This document shows positions 33,771 to 41,844 of a stretch of 64,000 nucleotides of DNA, one piece after another (position 1 is the first letter of the stretch; each line of letters opens with the position of its first letter). The notes beneath the pieces are model-generated. The model searched no databases, was not told the DNA's origin, and saw only the letters and a list, made by a program, of their open reading frames with translations. The stretch spans positions 925,201 to 989,200 of the forward strand of contig JABTUM010000001.1 in assembly GCA_015075375.1 (NCBI GenBank), written 5' to 3'. Both the position numbers and the translations under genes were made by a program. This DNA comes from Planctomycetota bacterium (GTDB taxonomy: Bacteria; Planctomycetota; SZUA-567; H5-PLA8).

Positions 33771-36107
33771 CTACTTTTTCTTGAGCTGACGGTGCGTGTC
33801 TACCCGTGCGTGGTCAGGAGGCCATCTAGGAACTACCTCAGTACCACCATCTCTACGCGGGATTGGTTCATGGGAAAGTTCCATGGTCTCAACTTCACCG
33901 TCATCATTCAATCGCTGCGGACCACGATTGCCTCTTGCTTCGATCTCTAAGCGCTGAGCATCTGTAAGTGGTGAATTGGGATCCTCCCTAAGTCGTTTCC
34001 AGTCCTTGCGTCTTTGACTGTCAGAGTAAGTAGGTTTGTCCGCTTTCGGCCCTGGCTTTTTTGCAAACTGACCATTCTTTCGCCTACGAATCCCCCCCGT
34101 CGGCTTTGAGCTTGGTGCGCATGGGTTTGCATTGTGAACAAGAATTTCCGCATCGCTTATAAAGTAGCAGTGCTGCCTTTCCACTTCAATGTTGAATACG
34201 GATACGGCCTGCTCAACCGCTGAGAGCGCGGCTACGCGGGCCGTACCGCGGCGGGTCTTGACTTCGTCGTCCGGCCTCAGCGCGTCGGCGGGGACCCAAC
34301 CCTGGTGCGTAACCGAGAAAACGCGGTGGCGCGGCGTCATCTCCACGGGAGCGGCCCGGTCTTGCGTATGGAGCCGCAGGATGTTCGTGGCGCGGCTCTT
34401 GAAGGTGCTCAGAACCACCCGGCCCGGTCCGCTGGCGATCGGGGGGCACGGACCTACCGCCACTACTTCCATGCGTGCGCGAATGGACATTTCGGGCAAC
34501 GCGATCCGCTCGATATCCCCTACATCCAGACCTAAACCGTCCCAGTATGCCACTGGGCGCAAGAGGGTCATTTCCAGCGCGCGGTAGTCCGCGTCGTCTT
34601 CCGTCTGGCGCAGGTCAATACGGACCCACGTCTCCGGATCCACGGCGGTCGAATCCGGTTCTTCGCCCGTGTCCGTGCTGGTTACACGGTCGCCCACCTC
34701 CACCTCTTCAATTTTCCGGTAGCCCGCCGTGGTCAGCACCAGCGTGCCTTCTACGAAGCAGAATGGACAGTTCTTCAATTGTCTCAGACCGGATGCACCG
34801 CCCACGACTTTTGCTACGCCGTCGACATAATTGCCTTCGCTGATATCGTTCAATCCGCTACCGACATCATATCCATCATTAGCGGCCGAGGTGGCGGCAA
34901 TGCCCTTTTGCACGTATTGGGCTAGTTTGTTGCCGTTTTGCGCGGCTTTACAGAGACTGCTGATTGCTTTTGAGGACACGCCTCCCGTCAGGTAGTCTCT
35001 AACCAAGGAGCCCGCGACCTGCCCGCCGGCATAAGCCGTATCGGATTGGACGGCTCCATCCTCGCCCCATATCTTGTCTCTAACATAGGCAGTGCCTCCA
35101 AAGGAGATGGCGTCTCCCATTCCTCGGGCGAAATCCGTTGCGTGCTGTGCGCCGGTCACCGTTACGCCGCCGGTTCTCCCGTCCTCACGCGCCACCTTGT
35201 CCGCATGGCGGCCTTCCTGTTTACGCATGCTGTCGATGATGTCGCGAAGGCCTTGCTGCGCTTCAAGGTCGCCATCCGCAGCGGCCGCCGCCTCCATTGC
35301 TTCAAGCACGTCGTAAATGCTCGTGCCGGGCTTAACGCGAACGATGGAGTCCTGTGCAACTTTCTTGCATAGCCCCCACGGATCCGTGTAGCCGACCGGG
35401 TTGCCCATCACGTAGCCGTACAGGTTCGCGCCGTCCACGTACCCGGCCGGGTCCTGCGAGATAAAGCGACCCGTCGCGGGCTGGTAGTACCGCAAGCGAT
35501 ACTGATACAGCCCGCTCTCCGCGTCGTATTCCCGGCCCGTGAAGAGATACGGGTTGCCCACCAGCGAGGCCGTGGCCGTCACGTCGTCGGCCGTCCCGAA
35601 CGAGCGGTCGGCGCCCCAGTGCGTGAGCGTCTGCTTGCCGTAGATGTCGTACTCCACCCGCTCGACGAGCCGCTCCGTCGTCCCGTCCAGCCACGTCACC
35701 GCGCGGACCGAGTTCAAGACGTCGGTGTGGTAGTAGAAGCGCTGGAACTCCGCCGTATCCGCGTCGCCGTCCACGTCGGCCACGTCGGCGCGTTCCATCG
35801 CGATCCGTTCGTCGATCCCGCGCCCGTTGAGGTACCGCGCCGTCTGTGCAAGCGTCTCCCCCGCTCCGGGGTTCGTCACCGCGTGCTCTTCGATGACCAT
35901 TGCGCCGTCGTGGACGTAATGCGTCGTCCCGTTGAGGCTCCCGGAGTTCGTGACGGTCTTGCGCACGCGGCGCGAGGACGGGTCGTAGCGGTATTCGGCC
36001 AGGACCTGGCTGTCGGCCTTACGCGTGACGCGGAGCAGGCGGTTGTAGAAGTCGTAGGCGTAGAGGTGCGTGCCGTCGTCGGTGAGGTAAATAGGAACAG
36101 ATGCCAT
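33771..36107 (-). CDS. Rhs polymorphic toxin, 5'-truncated: Rhs core end, Hint domain, HNH-like nuclease tip
   Basis: The 778-residue frame begins inside an Rhs repeat region (YDFYNRLLRVTRKADSQVL), has no signal, no earlier repeats and no ribosome site. The core-end signature YLFTGREYDAESGLYQYRLR, RFISQDPAGY and YGYVMGNPVGYTDPWGL occupies about 187-246. A linker leads to a pretoxin Hint domain from Cys450 (CFVEGTLVLTTAG) to VHNANPC (657-663), with about 130 residues inserted, which would release the tip by self-cleavage. The tip (664-778) turns basic and AT-rich; LSHEPIPRRDGGTEVVP and DHARVDTHRQ resemble an HNH/His-Me-finger nuclease. It is probably an orphan 3' end or displaced tip. Confidence 0.82.
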   Translation of the reverse strand: MASVPIYLTDDGTHLYAYDFYNRLLRVTRKADSQVLAEYRYDPSSRRVRKTVTNSGSLNGTTHYVHDGAMVIEEHAVTNPGAGETLAQTARYLNGRGIDERIAMERADVADVDGDADTAEFQRFYYHTDVLNSVRAVTWLDGTTERLVERVEYDIYGKQTLTHWGADRSFGTADDVTATASLVGNPYLFTGREYDAESGLYQYRLRYYQPATGRFISQDPAGYVDGANLYGYVMGNPVGYTDPWGLCKKVAQDSIVRVKPGTSIYDVLEAMEAAAAADGDLEAQQGLRDIIDSMRKQEGRHADKVAREDGRTGGVTVTGAQHATDFARGMGDAISFGGTAYVRDKIWGEDGAVQSDTAYAGGQVAGSLVRDYLTGGVSSKAISSLCKAAQNGNKLAQYVQKGIAATSAANDGYDVGSGLNDISEGNYVDGVAKVVGGASGLRQLKNCPFCFVEGTLVLTTAGYRKIEEVEVGDRVTSTDTGEEPDSTAVDPETWVRIDLRQTEDDADYRALEMTLLRPVAYWDGLGLDVGDIERIALPEMSIRARMEVVAVGPCPPIASGPGRVVLSTFKSRATNILRLHTQDRAAPVEMTPRHRVFSVTHQGWVPADALRPDDEVKTRRGTARVAALSAVEQAVSVFNIEVERQHCYFISDAEILVHNANPCAPSSKPTGGIRRRKNGQFAKKPGPKADKPTYSDSQRRKDWKRLREDPNSPLTDAQRLEIEARGNRGPQRLNDDGEVETMELSHEPIPRRDGGTEVVPRWPPDHARVDTHRQLKKK

Positions 36108-36171
36108 TATTTAATTGCGGGCGCGGCGACGGAAGGGCGGAGCGGCAGGGGCGGCGAACGGTGACGGACCG

Positions 36172-36270
36172 CAACCCCTCCAGGGTTGGACGGCGATGGG
36201 GCCACGTTCCCAGGGTAGCGCCTGCGGCGCCAACCCTGGGCTTTGGTGCTCAACCTCTGCGAGGTTGGAC
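36172..36270. repeat. Composite palindromic repeat, copy B
   Basis: It has the same three-hairpin order as copies A and C: CAACCCCTCCAGGGTTGG, CCCAGGGTAGCGCCTGCGGC with ACCCTGGG, and CAACCTCTGCGAGGTTGG. It begins 65 bases from the start of the truncated Rhs frame and, like copy A, follows a GCGAACGGTGACGG heptad-like lead. Confidence 0.78.
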
Positions 36271-36463
36271 ACCATTGGGGGGCGGAGGGTTCCTCCCAGC
36301 GGGCGAGGTTTTTTGATCGCGCTGCGCGCGGGTTGGTTTGGTTCACCTCCCCTACCCCTCCTTGGCAAGGAGGGGAGATTAAAAGCGCGAAGGATGGAAG
36401 CCTACCCGGCGTTGAAACGCCGGGCTATTTTCAGCGCGTCCCTGCGGGACGCGAAGGGCGGCA
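36271..36463. repeat. Mosaic of short palindromic repeats right of the Rhs island
   Basis: It contains a degenerate terminator-shaped unit (near 36290) ending in six T, then GGTTCACCTCCCCTACCCCT, the CTCCTTGGCAAGGAGGGG palindrome, and GTTGAAACGCCGGGCTATTT followed by CGTCCCTGCGGGACGCGAAG. The same modules occur at 5430-5690. Confidence 0.65.
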
Positions 36464-36570
36464 CAACCCCTTCAGGGTTGGACGGCGGTGGGGGCCACGT
36501 TCCCAGGGTAGCGCCTGCGGCGCAACCCTGGGCTTTGGTGCTCAACCTCTTCGAGGTTGGACGGCGACGG
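36464..36570. repeat. Composite palindromic repeat, copy C
   Basis: The most regular copy: CAACCCCTTCAGGGTTGG, CCCAGGGT...ACCCTGGG and CAACCTCTTCGAGGTTGG. It is separated from copy B by the repeat mosaic. Confidence 0.78.
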
Positions 36571-36616
36571 CACCGACTCTGGCTCCGCCTTGTGAAGGGG
36601 GAGCAACTTCGGCGGC

Positions 36617-37861
36617 TCAGGGCGTGGGTTTCTTGCAGCGGTAGACCCAGGTTTCCTTATTGCTGTAGATGACGGTCACATTGCGGGCGGGGTCGTAGTA
36701 GCCGGCGATGTTCCCGATCGCGGGCGCGGGGCCTTGGGGCGCGGGGTCGGTCCACTGGTTGGTTCGCGCGTCGTACAGGCGCAGGCGAGGGGCGCCGGGC
36801 AGCTTGTCCTTCACGAGCAGATGCGTATACAGCACGAACTTTTTGGCGGCCGAATCGAAGCAGAAAGCGCCGTGCGGGACGATGACGCCGTCGAGCGCTT
36901 CGGCTTGCGCCTTGGTCCAGACGCCGGAGGCGCAGTCGAAGACCCAGGTTTCGAGTCCCACGCTGGCGACGACTTTCCTGGTTTCGGGATCGTAGGCGGT
37001 GGCGCCGCCGCCGGTTGCGCCGTTCAAGGGGACGGGATTCCACTCGTTTTTGGGCGCGTCGTACAGGTAGGTCTTGCCGCTGGCCCACCAGATGGTCTTG
37101 CTGTCGGGGAGATATTCGAGCAAAGACGACTCGCGGGCTTTCGGCACGTTGGCGATGACTTCCTTCCATTCGCGGGTTTCGGGATAGAAGGCGAAAAGCC
37201 AGGCTTCGCCGGCGCCGGAGCCGTAGGTGCGCAGGAGCGGATCTTTGGGATCGAGGTCGAGGGCCTTGGCGAGCTGCGTTTTATCGACGCAGAAGAGTCC
37301 TTTGTGGGATTCGAGAAAAAGCATGCGCTTAAGGTCGGAATCGTAGCAGAGCGACCACCAGGTATGGCACGGCCGCAAGGGCGCTCCGCGCGGCGTGCGC
37401 ACGACGCCGTCCTTCAGCACCGCGTTCGCTTTGTACCAGGCTTCGGCGGCGGCTTCTTCGCCGGCCTTGGTGCGCGGCGGCACGGGATCGGCGCCGTAGA
37501 GGCAGATCCAGGTGTTGGAGGCGAGATCGAATTCCCAAACGTCGTTGAAGGGATGCGTGTTGTGCCCGCCGCCGCAGTAGAGCGCGCGTTTACGTTCGGG
37601 CGCCCAGACCATCTTGTTGCAGTAGTCGCGTACGCGCGGCCCGATGCGCTTGTAGTCGGGGTCCTTGTTGAGCACTCCCATGTCGCCGGCGGTATGGCAG
37701 GGCGGGAGCTTGAGCCAGGTGTTATCGGGAAGCGCTTCGATCTGGGCGAGCAGCGCGGCGTCGGGGGGCGGTTCGGACGCGGCGGGAGATGGATCGGCGG
37801 CGTTCAGCGCTCCGGCCAGCAGCCCCAGCAGCAGACCGACGAAATGGTGCGTGCGCTTCAT
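36617..37861 (-). CDS. Secreted kelch-like repeat protein
   Basis: The ATG at 37861 with GGGAGG six bases upstream gives 414 residues. A signal peptide (about 1-21) is followed by kelch/galactose-oxidase-like beta-propeller blades: NDVWEFDLASNTWICL, YGSGAGEAWLFAFYPETREW, KTYLYDAPKNEWNPVPLNG, VGLETWVFDCASGVW and LRLYDARTNQWTDP. Such propellers bind carbohydrates or proteins, and no catalytic residues are obvious. It is probably periplasmic or on the surface. It is the first clear core gene after the Rhs island. Confidence 0.75.
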   Translation of the reverse strand: MKRTHHFVGLLLGLLAGALNAADPSPAASEPPPDAALLAQIEALPDNTWLKLPPCHTAGDMGVLNKDPDYKRIGPRVRDYCNKMVWAPERKRALYCGGGHNTHPFNDVWEFDLASNTWICLYGADPVPPRTKAGEEAAAEAWYKANAVLKDGVVRTPRGAPLRPCHTWWSLCYDSDLKRMLFLESHKGLFCVDKTQLAKALDLDPKDPLLRTYGSGAGEAWLFAFYPETREWKEVIANVPKARESSLLEYLPDSKTIWWASGKTYLYDAPKNEWNPVPLNGATGGGATAYDPETRKVVASVGLETWVFDCASGVWTKAQAEALDGVIVPHGAFCFDSAAKKFVLYTHLLVKDKLPGAPRLRLYDARTNQWTDPAPQGPAPAIGNIAGYYDPARNVTVIYSNKETWVYRCKKPTP

Positions 37862-38108
37862 ACGGAAACCTCCCAAGCAGGCTCACATCCGTTTCCTTCG
37901 TTACGGAGCGCGCTTCGCGCGACTAGTTACGTCCACCTCCCCTACTCTTCCTTGGCAAGGAGGGGAACCGTCCCGTCAAAAGCACCAGACCGCATGGCCC
38001 TGCGCCTATCCGCGCGCCCGATGCTTTGTACTCCGCGGCGGCCGCGGCCGGTGCGGGAAATTCCATCCTGAACCGTTTTGCAACGCGAATAGCCGGCTTG
38101 CGTACGGT

Positions 38109-39218
38109 TCACGGCGCGGGGGCGAGCGTGGGGCCTTCGAGCCAGCGTCCGGGGGTTTGGAGGCGCTGGGGCGGGCGCTGGGGTTGCGCGGCGAGGCGCG
38201 CGGCGAGGCGGCCGACTTCGCGGAAGTCGAAGCCGACGCCGGCGACGGAGCCGGCATCGGCGAGCGTGGCGTAGGCGAGGACGCTGCACTCCTGCGGGAC
38301 GCGGCGGCCGGCGGCATGCGCGGCCTGCATGAAAAACCGCGCGGTGCCCGGATCGCCGGCGATCACGGCGCTGAAGGGCTTGCGCGCGTTCAGGATGGCT
38401 CGAAAGGCCGGCGCTTCGGGTCCGTCGTTGGGAAAGAACGAGAAGACTTCGCAGGCTCGCGCGGCGCGGCCGGAGTCCGCGAGATCCGCGACGGCGGCGA
38501 GGAGTTCGCGCTGGCGTTCGTGCGCGTCGGGATCGACCTGATGGACGTGGTGAATGGAGAGGCGGCGCAGGAAGGCGATGCGGCGGTGGCCGAGGGCGGC
38601 GAGGCGTTCGACGAGCAGGCGCGTGGCCTGGCGGTTGTCGACGCCGGCGGTGTGGAGCGCCAGCGGCGTGGCCGGATGATCGGCGAGGACGACGGGGACG
38701 TTGAGCTTGGCGTAGCGCTTGAGCGCCTGGACGGAGACTTTTCCGACGAGGACGATGCCGAGGCAGGGGCGTTCGAGGAGTTCGCGCGGGACGTGGTTGG
38801 AGAGGCGGTCGTCGTAGGCGATCTGGACGGGGCAGGCGCATTCGCCGGCGCCGCGGAGGATGCCTTCGAGGAGTTCGGCGTACATGCGTCCGTTGAGCAT
38901 GAGCGCGGGGCTGCTGGTGAGCAGGACGAGGATGTTCTTGCTCAGGTCGAGGCCGGGGCTGCGCGGATCGCAGGCGACGAGGCGGCGCTGGGGCGTGGCG
39001 GCGAGAAGGCCGTCCTGCTTGAGGGACTCGCAGGCAAGCTGGACGACGCGGGCGCTGACTTTGTGTTCGCGGGCGAGCGTGCGCCACGGCGGGATGACGG
39101 CGCCGGGGGGCCAAGTTCCGTCGCGGATGCGGCGGCGGAAGACCTCGGCCAGGAGGCGGTGCGCGGTGTCCGCGACGGGCGGGCGTCCGCGCGCGCGCGC
39201 GGGCTTGGGGGCGCTCAT
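38109..39218 (-). CDS. GntR-type DNA-binding / LacI-type sensor regulator
   Basis: The 369-residue protein has an N-terminal winged-helix GntR domain (IRDGTWPPGAVIPPWRTLAR, VSARVVQLACESLKQDGLL) joined to a LacI/ribose-binding-like sensor (residues about 90-360: VLADHPATPLALHTAGVDNR, LAALGHRRIAFL, FSAVIAGDPGTARFFMQAA). This is the AraR-like architecture, binding operator DNA until a sugar-like ligand binds the sensor. A short charged opening (KPARARGRPP) resembles an AT-hook. No neighbour is an obvious target. Confidence 0.88.
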   Translation of the reverse strand: MSAPKPARARGRPPVADTAHRLLAEVFRRRIRDGTWPPGAVIPPWRTLAREHKVSARVVQLACESLKQDGLLAATPQRRLVACDPRSPGLDLSKNILVLLTSSPALMLNGRMYAELLEGILRGAGECACPVQIAYDDRLSNHVPRELLERPCLGIVLVGKVSVQALKRYAKLNVPVVLADHPATPLALHTAGVDNRQATRLLVERLAALGHRRIAFLRRLSIHHVHQVDPDAHERQRELLAAVADLADSGRAARACEVFSFFPNDGPEAPAFRAILNARKPFSAVIAGDPGTARFFMQAAHAAGRRVPQECSVLAYATLADAGSVAGVGFDFREVGRLAARLAAQPQRPPQRLQTPGRWLEGPTLAPAP

Positions 39219-39273
39219 CGCGGCATTTTAGGCTTCAAAAGGCTTTAGCAAACCGCAAAGCGCGGCGGGGCGC

Positions 39274-40974
39274 TCAGAATTTGTTTTCGGGCGGCGGCGC
39301 GGGCGGCTTGACGGGCGCTAACGGGGAGGGCAGGTCTCGAGGACCGACGTGAAGGATGTCGCCGTCCACAGACCACGCCCAGGACATCGCTTTGCAAAGG
39401 GCGTCGAGGGCTTGGCGGCGGGTGAGGCCGTGAAGCCGGACCACGACATCGGCCTCGCCCGCATTCGGCCCCCATTTCAGATCGAATCCGGCCTCCCATG
39501 CGAGATCGGCCACCTTCTCCCGTGCGGGCACGGAGGGCCATCCTTCCGCTTCTTCTTCGACGACGGGCAGTTCCAGCGCATGAGGCGCGTCGAGCCGTTC
39601 GTCCGCGGTTAACGGGCGAATGTGCATCTGGCCGGCGGACGTACGCTCGATCAGCAACGGCGGACGGGCATGCTTGACGGCGCTGTCGAGTATGAAGCCG
39701 ACACCGATGACGCCGACGGGCAGGTCCACGCTCTCGAATCCGCTGGGCGCGCTGAGCGTATCGAAGACAAGCGGGAGGCCCGCGTCGCGGGCGAGAAGTT
39801 CCAGGATCGTGCGGCGCGGCACGGGGCCGGCGGTCCACTGGACGAGCGCGGCGAGGCGGTCGGCTTCGGACGCCTGCGCTGGGAGCTTCAAGGGCCGCGG
39901 CGGGAACTTATCGGAAATGTAGATCGCTCCGTCCTTGACCTGCCACGCGCAGGCGGAGAAGCGCGTGATCCAGTTGAGCGCGAAGTCCAGGCGCATGCCG
40001 GAGGCGCGCAGCGTGATGGATTTGCGCGCGACCCGCGGTGCGATCCGGGGATCGACCGTGATGTTCGTATTCGCGAGCGTGCGCAGGAACTCGAGCGCCT
40101 CGTCGAACGGGGCCTCGACGAACTCGAAAGAAACCGAGCGATCCAGTTGGGCCATGGTTTCGCGCGGGCTTTCGAGGACGAGTTGGGCGGTTTGCGGCGG
40201 ACTCTGGCCGGCGGGCTTGGCGTACAGGTAATACGCGCCGTCGCGCAGTTCGGTTTCGCCTTCCGAGAGCTTCGCGATCCATTCCAGCGCGAGATCGATG
40301 CGCATGTCCGTCACCTTCAAGGTCACCGCGGCCGCATTCGCAAGCGCGGGATCGATGACGATCGTGGTCTTGGTCAAGGATTGAAGGAAGCCGACGGCTT
40401 CGGAAAGCGGCGTGTCGACGAACTCGAAGTCGACTTTGCGCCTCATGTTCTTGCGAATCTCGTTGACCCACTCGGGCGGCTGGGCGTCGAGCTTTACCTC
40501 GACGGGTTGCGGCGGCGTGACGACTTGGCGGCCGTCGGGGGGCGTCTCGACCGGCGGCGGAGTTTCTTGGGTGTGCCGTACTTCGGGCGCAGGCGTGCGG
40601 GCGTAGATGACGGCGAGGCCGACGAGGACCATCGCGGCGGCGGCGAGGAGCGGGAGCCAGACGATGAGGCGGCCGGCGGCGGCAGGCGGAGCGACTTCGC
40701 GCGCGGCGGGTGCGCCGAGTTCGTCGCGCACGGCCTGCATGACGCGGCGGTTGAGCTTGGATTCGGACGTGAGCTTGGGCATGGCTTCCTCCGCGGCCTG
40801 CATGCGCCGCCAGGTGTCGTTGAGCGCTTCGAAGCGCGCGCGGGCCTGAGGATCGGCGGCGAGGAGCGCGTCGAGTTCGGCTCGGCGCGCGGGATCGGCG
40901 GCGCCGGAGAGGGCTTCGGCCATGCGGGCTTCGAGTTCTTCCCGCGGATCGAGTTCGGTTTCGTGTTCGTTCAT
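39274..40974 (-). CDS. Membrane anti-sigma-like protein with secretin/STN-like repeats
   Basis: The 566-residue protein overlaps the sigma factor stop by four bases (ATGA), so it is the coupled anti-sigma candidate. The N-terminal 95 residues are cytoplasmic and helical without a zinc-binding motif. A membrane helix spans about 102-124. The outside part holds two clear STN-like modules (VDFEFVDTPLSEAVGFLQSL, and VSFEFVEAPFDEALEFLRTL), each followed by a strand and LDFALNWI-type helix, and two weaker ones (about 370-455 and 470-550). STN domains occur in FecA and secretins. Fusion of an anti-sigma end to several of them is unusual. Confidence 0.72.
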   Translation of the reverse strand: MNEHETELDPREELEARMAEALSGAADPARRAELDALLAADPQARARFEALNDTWRRMQAAEEAMPKLTSESKLNRRVMQAVRDELGAPAAREVAPPAAAGRLIVWLPLLAAAAMVLVGLAVIYARTPAPEVRHTQETPPPVETPPDGRQVVTPPQPVEVKLDAQPPEWVNEIRKNMRRKVDFEFVDTPLSEAVGFLQSLTKTTIVIDPALANAAAVTLKVTDMRIDLALEWIAKLSEGETELRDGAYYLYAKPAGQSPPQTAQLVLESPRETMAQLDRSVSFEFVEAPFDEALEFLRTLANTNITVDPRIAPRVARKSITLRASGMRLDFALNWITRFSACAWQVKDGAIYISDKFPPRPLKLPAQASEADRLAALVQWTAGPVPRRTILELLARDAGLPLVFDTLSAPSGFESVDLPVGVIGVGFILDSAVKHARPPLLIERTSAGQMHIRPLTADERLDAPHALELPVVEEEAEGWPSVPAREKVADLAWEAGFDLKWGPNAGEADVVVRLHGLTRRQALDALCKAMSWAWSVDGDILHVGPRDLPSPLAPVKPPAPPPENKF

Positions 40975-41615
40975 GGGTTCGTCTCTTGGGCGCCGCGGGC
41001 GTGGACGCCGAGGATTGCGCGCAGTTTTTCGAGCGCGCGGAAGGCGCGCACTTTGGCCGCGTTGGGGGTGATGCCGAAGATTTCGCCGAGCTGCGCGTAG
41101 CTCAGGCCTTCGAAGCGCGCCAGGCGAAGGAGTTCGCGGTCGTCTTCACGCAGTTCGCCAAGCGCTTCGAGCATGCGGCGGCTCTCGTCGCGGTTGGCGG
41201 CTCGGCTTTCGGGGGCTTCCTGATCGGGGGCGGTGCGGGCCTGGACTTCGGCGTAGCCGTCGAGCGCGCGGCGTTCGGCCTGCTTGCTGCGCCCGCGGCT
41301 GATGAGGAGGTTGCGCGCGAGGGTGTACAGCCAGGGTTCGAATTTCAGGACCGCATCGAAGCGGGCGCGTTCGCGGACGACCCTCAAGAAAACTTCCTGC
41401 ACGAGGTCCTCGGCTTCTTCGGGCTTGGCGCGGCGGCGGGCGAAGTATCTCCAGAGCGCCGCGGCGTGGCGCTGGACGAGCTGTTCGACGGCGGCCTCGA
41501 TCTCCGCGGGGCTCGCGCCGGGTTCGGCGATGCGGGCCATCAGCGCCTCGTCGGGCGTCTGGCTGGCCGCGGGCAGCGCGCGGGCCGGGGTGTCGGGGTG
41601 CATGGTCGAGTGCAT
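40971..41615 (-). CDS. ECF-type RNA polymerase sigma factor
   Basis: The 214-residue protein has region 2 as AEDLVQEVFLRVVRERARFD with FEPWLYTLARNLLISRGR, and region 4 as LLRLARFEGLSYAQLGEIFG then NAAKVRAFRALEKLR. A 40-residue linker separates them. ECF factors redirect RNA polymerase to stress promoters and are held inactive by a membrane anti-sigma factor, here the overlapping downstream gene. An earlier Met gives MHSTMHPD; the second Met is equally possible. Confidence 0.9.
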   Translation of the reverse strand: MHSTMHPDTPARALPAASQTPDEALMARIAEPGASPAEIEAAVEQLVQRHAAALWRYFARRRAKPEEAEDLVQEVFLRVVRERARFDAVLKFEPWLYTLARNLLISRGRSKQAERRALDGYAEVQARTAPDQEAPESRAANRDESRRMLEALGELREDDRELLRLARFEGLSYAQLGEIFGITPNAAKVRAFRALEKLRAILGVHARGAQETNP

Positions 41616-41662
41616 TCTACCGCGATCTACGCGGCAGGCGGGGGGCGGTTACAGGGTGGGGC

Positions 41663-41767
41663 GAATTTGAATTTTGGATTTTGGATTGAGGGCTATGAGC
41701 ACAGGGCAAACCACAATGGGCACAAGCCAAACAAACTACAAACGGCAAACGACCAACCACAGGGGCA
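41663..41767. repeat. Degenerate heptad array, two-phase
   Basis: Fifteen seven-base units in register: GAATTTG, AATTTTG, GATTTTG, GATTGAG, then GGCTATG, AGCACAG, GGCAAAC, CACAATG, GGCACAA, GCCAAAC and so on. It starts AT-rich and shifts to the GGCAAAC type seen at 32345 and 46160. It lies just upstream of the sigma factor gene. Confidence 0.72.
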
Positions 41768-41844
41768 GGCGGTCCACGGCCAGGAATACGTGCGGGCGGG
41801 ACGCCCGCGATACCCGGTTCCGCGGCGGCCGGCGGTGCGCGGGG

